Positions 37,911-39,074 of a DNA stretch of 39,074 nt are shown here, one piece after another. Below the pieces are notes generated by a model. It ran no database searches. It worked only from the letters and a program-made list of their open reading frames with translations, and was not told where the DNA came from. The stretch lies in the NCBI GenBank assembly GCA_964344335.1, contig CAYFMW010000012.1, positions 1-39,074 of the forward strand. The letters are read 5' to 3'. The DNA comes from RUG11894 sp964344335. GTDB taxonomy: Bacteria > Bacillota > Clostridia > Peptostreptococcales > Anaerovoracaceae. Within the stretch, counting starts at the first letter, position 1. The number at the start of each line of letters is the position of its first letter. The translations under genes were made by a program, and so were the position numbers.

Positions 37911-38687
37911 ATGAATATGCAAGCAAAAGATTTTGATATCAGAAAGATTGCGGATAGCGGGCAGGCATTCAGAATCGTGGAAGAAAGTCCCGGAATCTGG
38001 CGCACGATCGCTTCGGGTAGGGTTCTCCGCATCGATGAAGCCGCCCCGCATATCCCCGAAGGCTTCTGGAGTGATTATTTCGATCTTCAGACAGATTATT
38101 CGCTTTATAGAGACGCAATACCCGGGAATGATGAATTCCTTATAAGTGCGGCCAAGGCGGGGGAGGGCATAAGGATACTTCGCCAGGACCCCTGGGAGAT
38201 GCTCATAACCTTTATAATCTCTCAGCGCAAGAATATCCCCGCCATAAGAAGCGCCGTGGAGGCCCTCTGCAGGCTCTGCGGATCCGAAATAGAGGGTGAA
38301 GATATCAGGGCTTTTCCCAGCCCTGAGCAACTCGGTAGAGCGAGCGAGGAAGAGCTTAAGGCTTGCTCTTTAGGATACAGAGTGCCGTATATAATCAAGA
38401 GCGCGCGCATGGTGGCGGAAGGCGCAGTTGATCTAGAGGCTTGCAGGGAGCTTTCCGACGAGGAGCTCTTTGAAGTGCTTTTGAAATTTCCGGGTGTCGG
38501 CCCGAAGGTTGCCAACTGCGTGAGCCTCTTCGGATATTACAGAATAGCGGCATTCCCTGTGGATGTCTGGATAGCGAGGATAATAGATCAGCAATATGGC
38601 GGAGATTTTCCGTTTCATCTCTACGAAGGATTCGGCGGGGTTATCCAGCAATACATGTTCTATTACGGGCGGTATATGGATAAATAA
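37911..38687 (+). CDS. 8-oxoguanine DNA glycosylase/AP lyase (OGG1 family)
   Basis: A 258-residue HhH-GPD glycosylase that removes 8-oxoguanine and nicks the abasic site. The N-terminal OGG domain (FDIRKIADSGQAFRI) is followed by WEMLITFIISQRKNIPAIRSAV, the helix-hairpin-helix LLKFPGVGPKVANCV with catalytic Lys199, and PVDVWIARI with Asp218. Length is typical for clostridial OGG. The start could be 37911 or the second Met at 37917; 37911 coincides with the predicted transcription start. It is divergent from the aminotransferase gene. Confidence 0.92.
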   Translation: MNMQAKDFDIRKIADSGQAFRIVEESPGIWRTIASGRVLRIDEAAPHIPEGFWSDYFDLQTDYSLYRDAIPGNDEFLISAAKAGEGIRILRQDPWEMLITFIISQRKNIPAIRSAVEALCRLCGSEIEGEDIRAFPSPEQLGRASEEELKACSLGYRVPYIIKSARMVAEGAVDLEACRELSDEELFEVLLKFPGVGPKVANCVSLFGYYRIAAFPVDVWIARIIDQQYGGDFPFHLYEGFGGVIQQYMFYYGRYMDK

Positions 38688-38720
38688 GATTTTGACACCG
38701 AGGAATAGCGACAATGGCCC

Positions 38721-38749
38721 TTTACATGGCGCGAATTTTGCGCTATAAT
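38721..38749 (+). promoter_or_regulatory. Promoter of tRNA-Arg
   Basis: TTTACA at 38721-38726 and TATAAT at 38744-38749, spacer 17 bp, 17 bp before the mature tRNA. Confidence 0.8.
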
Positions 38750-38766
38750 TATCCTCGCGTCTAAAT

Positions 38767-38842
38767 GCGCCAGTAGCTCAATGGATAGAGTACCTGATTA
38801 CGAATCAGTAGGTTAGAGGTTCGAGTCCTCTCTGGCGCACCA
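38767..38842 (+). tRNA. tRNA-Arg (ACG anticodon)
   Basis: GCGCCAG (38767-38773) pairs with CTGGCGC (38832-38838), discriminator A and encoded CCA (38840-38842). The anticodon stem-loop CTGAT-TACGA-ATCAG gives anticodon ACG (A34 presumably deaminated to inosine). The T-arm GAGGTTCGAGTCCTC is standard. Confidence 0.96.
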
Positions 38843-38843
38843 T

Positions 38844-38899
38844 AACTGGACACCAGTTTTGATACAATGAGTATCGAAGCGGGTGTCCAGTTTCTTTTT
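38844..38899 (+). terminator. Terminator after tRNA-Arg with IS-like inverted ends
   Basis: AACTGGACACC (38844-38854) pairs with GGTGTCCAGTT (38882-38892); GATAC (38861-38865) and GTATC (38871-38875) pair inside. A T-rich tail follows. The CTGGACACC arms also resemble terminal inverted repeats of insertion sequences, so this may be a mobile-element scar now serving as terminator. Confidence 0.65.
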
Positions 38900-38948
38900 G
38901 CAAAAGTCCCTATTTGCAAGGGTTTTCATATACCTTTTAACGAAAGCA

Positions 38949-38990
38949 GGCTCTACGGTAACCGAGGAATGGTCGCCGTAGAGCCTTTTT
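38949..38990 (+). terminator. Second terminator downstream of tRNA-Arg
   Basis: GGCTCTACGG (38949-38958) pairs with CCGTAGAGCC (38976-38985), followed by TTTTT. Nothing coding is recognised between 38900 and the window end at 39074. Confidence 0.75.
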
Positions 38991-39074
38991 GCATTTTTGC
39001 CTATGTACTTTTTAATTATAGGTCTTGAGGGTGTGCATTGGGTTCAGAGGAATAATTAAAAGGTGCAACGCTTA

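Noticed and set aside
38808..39042. Minus-strand open frame across the region after tRNA-Arg
   Set aside because: It runs through two hairpin terminators into the tRNA gene and lacks a plausible start; likely chance or a degenerate remnant.
1..39074. CRISPR arrays, prophage or replication origin
   Set aside because: No regularly spaced repeats, phage structural genes or DnaA-box clusters were seen by eye.

Overview
The window looks like the chromosome of an anaerobic, amino-acid-fermenting Clostridia member (Bacillota). Supporting signs are the clostridial gene orders ylxM-ffh-rpsP-khpA-rimM-trmD and yggS-sepF-divIVA-lspA-rluD, the C-terminus of a 2-hydroxyacyl-CoA dehydratase activase-type protein, an NFACT/RqcH homologue, and above all a complete selenium-dependent glycine reductase (Stickland) locus. 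Base composition is moderate rather than very AT-rich, which would fit an Anaerovoracaceae-like lineage, but that placement is only a guess.

Layout. 1-2.5 kb: end of an activase-like gene, a GtrA membrane protein and an Orn/Lys/Arg-type PLP decarboxylase. 2.5-3.08 kb: about 600 bp without a credible protein, holding terminators and a probable structured RNA. 3.08-11 kb: housekeeping genes for SRP, ribosome maturation, tRNA modification, cell division and lipoprotein processing. 11.2-13.3 kb (minus): DUF523 protein and RqcH. 13.4-15.2 kb: yicC, gmk, rpoZ. 15.2-19.4 kb: a polar amino-acid ABC transporter followed by two tandem dapF-like epimerase genes separated by a strongly folded intergenic element. 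19.5-20.5 kb: a decayed patch with a MntA-type antitoxin gene, the first 12 codons of its HEPN partner and a frameshifted ABC permease fragment. 20.5-22.4 kb: rpsB-tsf.

22.5-33.7 kb is the main point of interest: selA, tRNA-Sec and selB, then tandem promoters, a tandem glycine riboswitch with a terminator, and grdX-grdE-grdB-trxB-trxA-grdA-grdCD. grdB and grdA each contain an in-frame UGA at the position known to encode selenocysteine. GrdC and GrdD, normally separate subunits, form one continuous 841-residue reading frame. Read together, the cluster makes Sec-tRNA, inserts Sec, senses glycine, and reduces glycine to acetyl phosphate with electrons from NADPH through TrxB and TrxA. selD is not in the window.

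33.7-39.07 kb: TPP-riboswitch-controlled thiT, tRNA-Leu(GAG), a minus-strand traX-asnA-aspartate aminotransferase group, an OGG-type DNA glycosylase divergently promoted from it, and tRNA-Arg(ACG) followed by two hairpin terminators.

Regulation: many promoters show near-consensus -35/-10 boxes with exactly 17-bp spacing. In at least three cases (6642, 22565, 37911) the ATG lies 7-8 nt after the -10 box, suggesting leaderless mRNAs. selB starts 10 nt after tRNA-Sec without a visible Shine-Dalgarno sequence. All calls come from reading the sequence; no database search was run.
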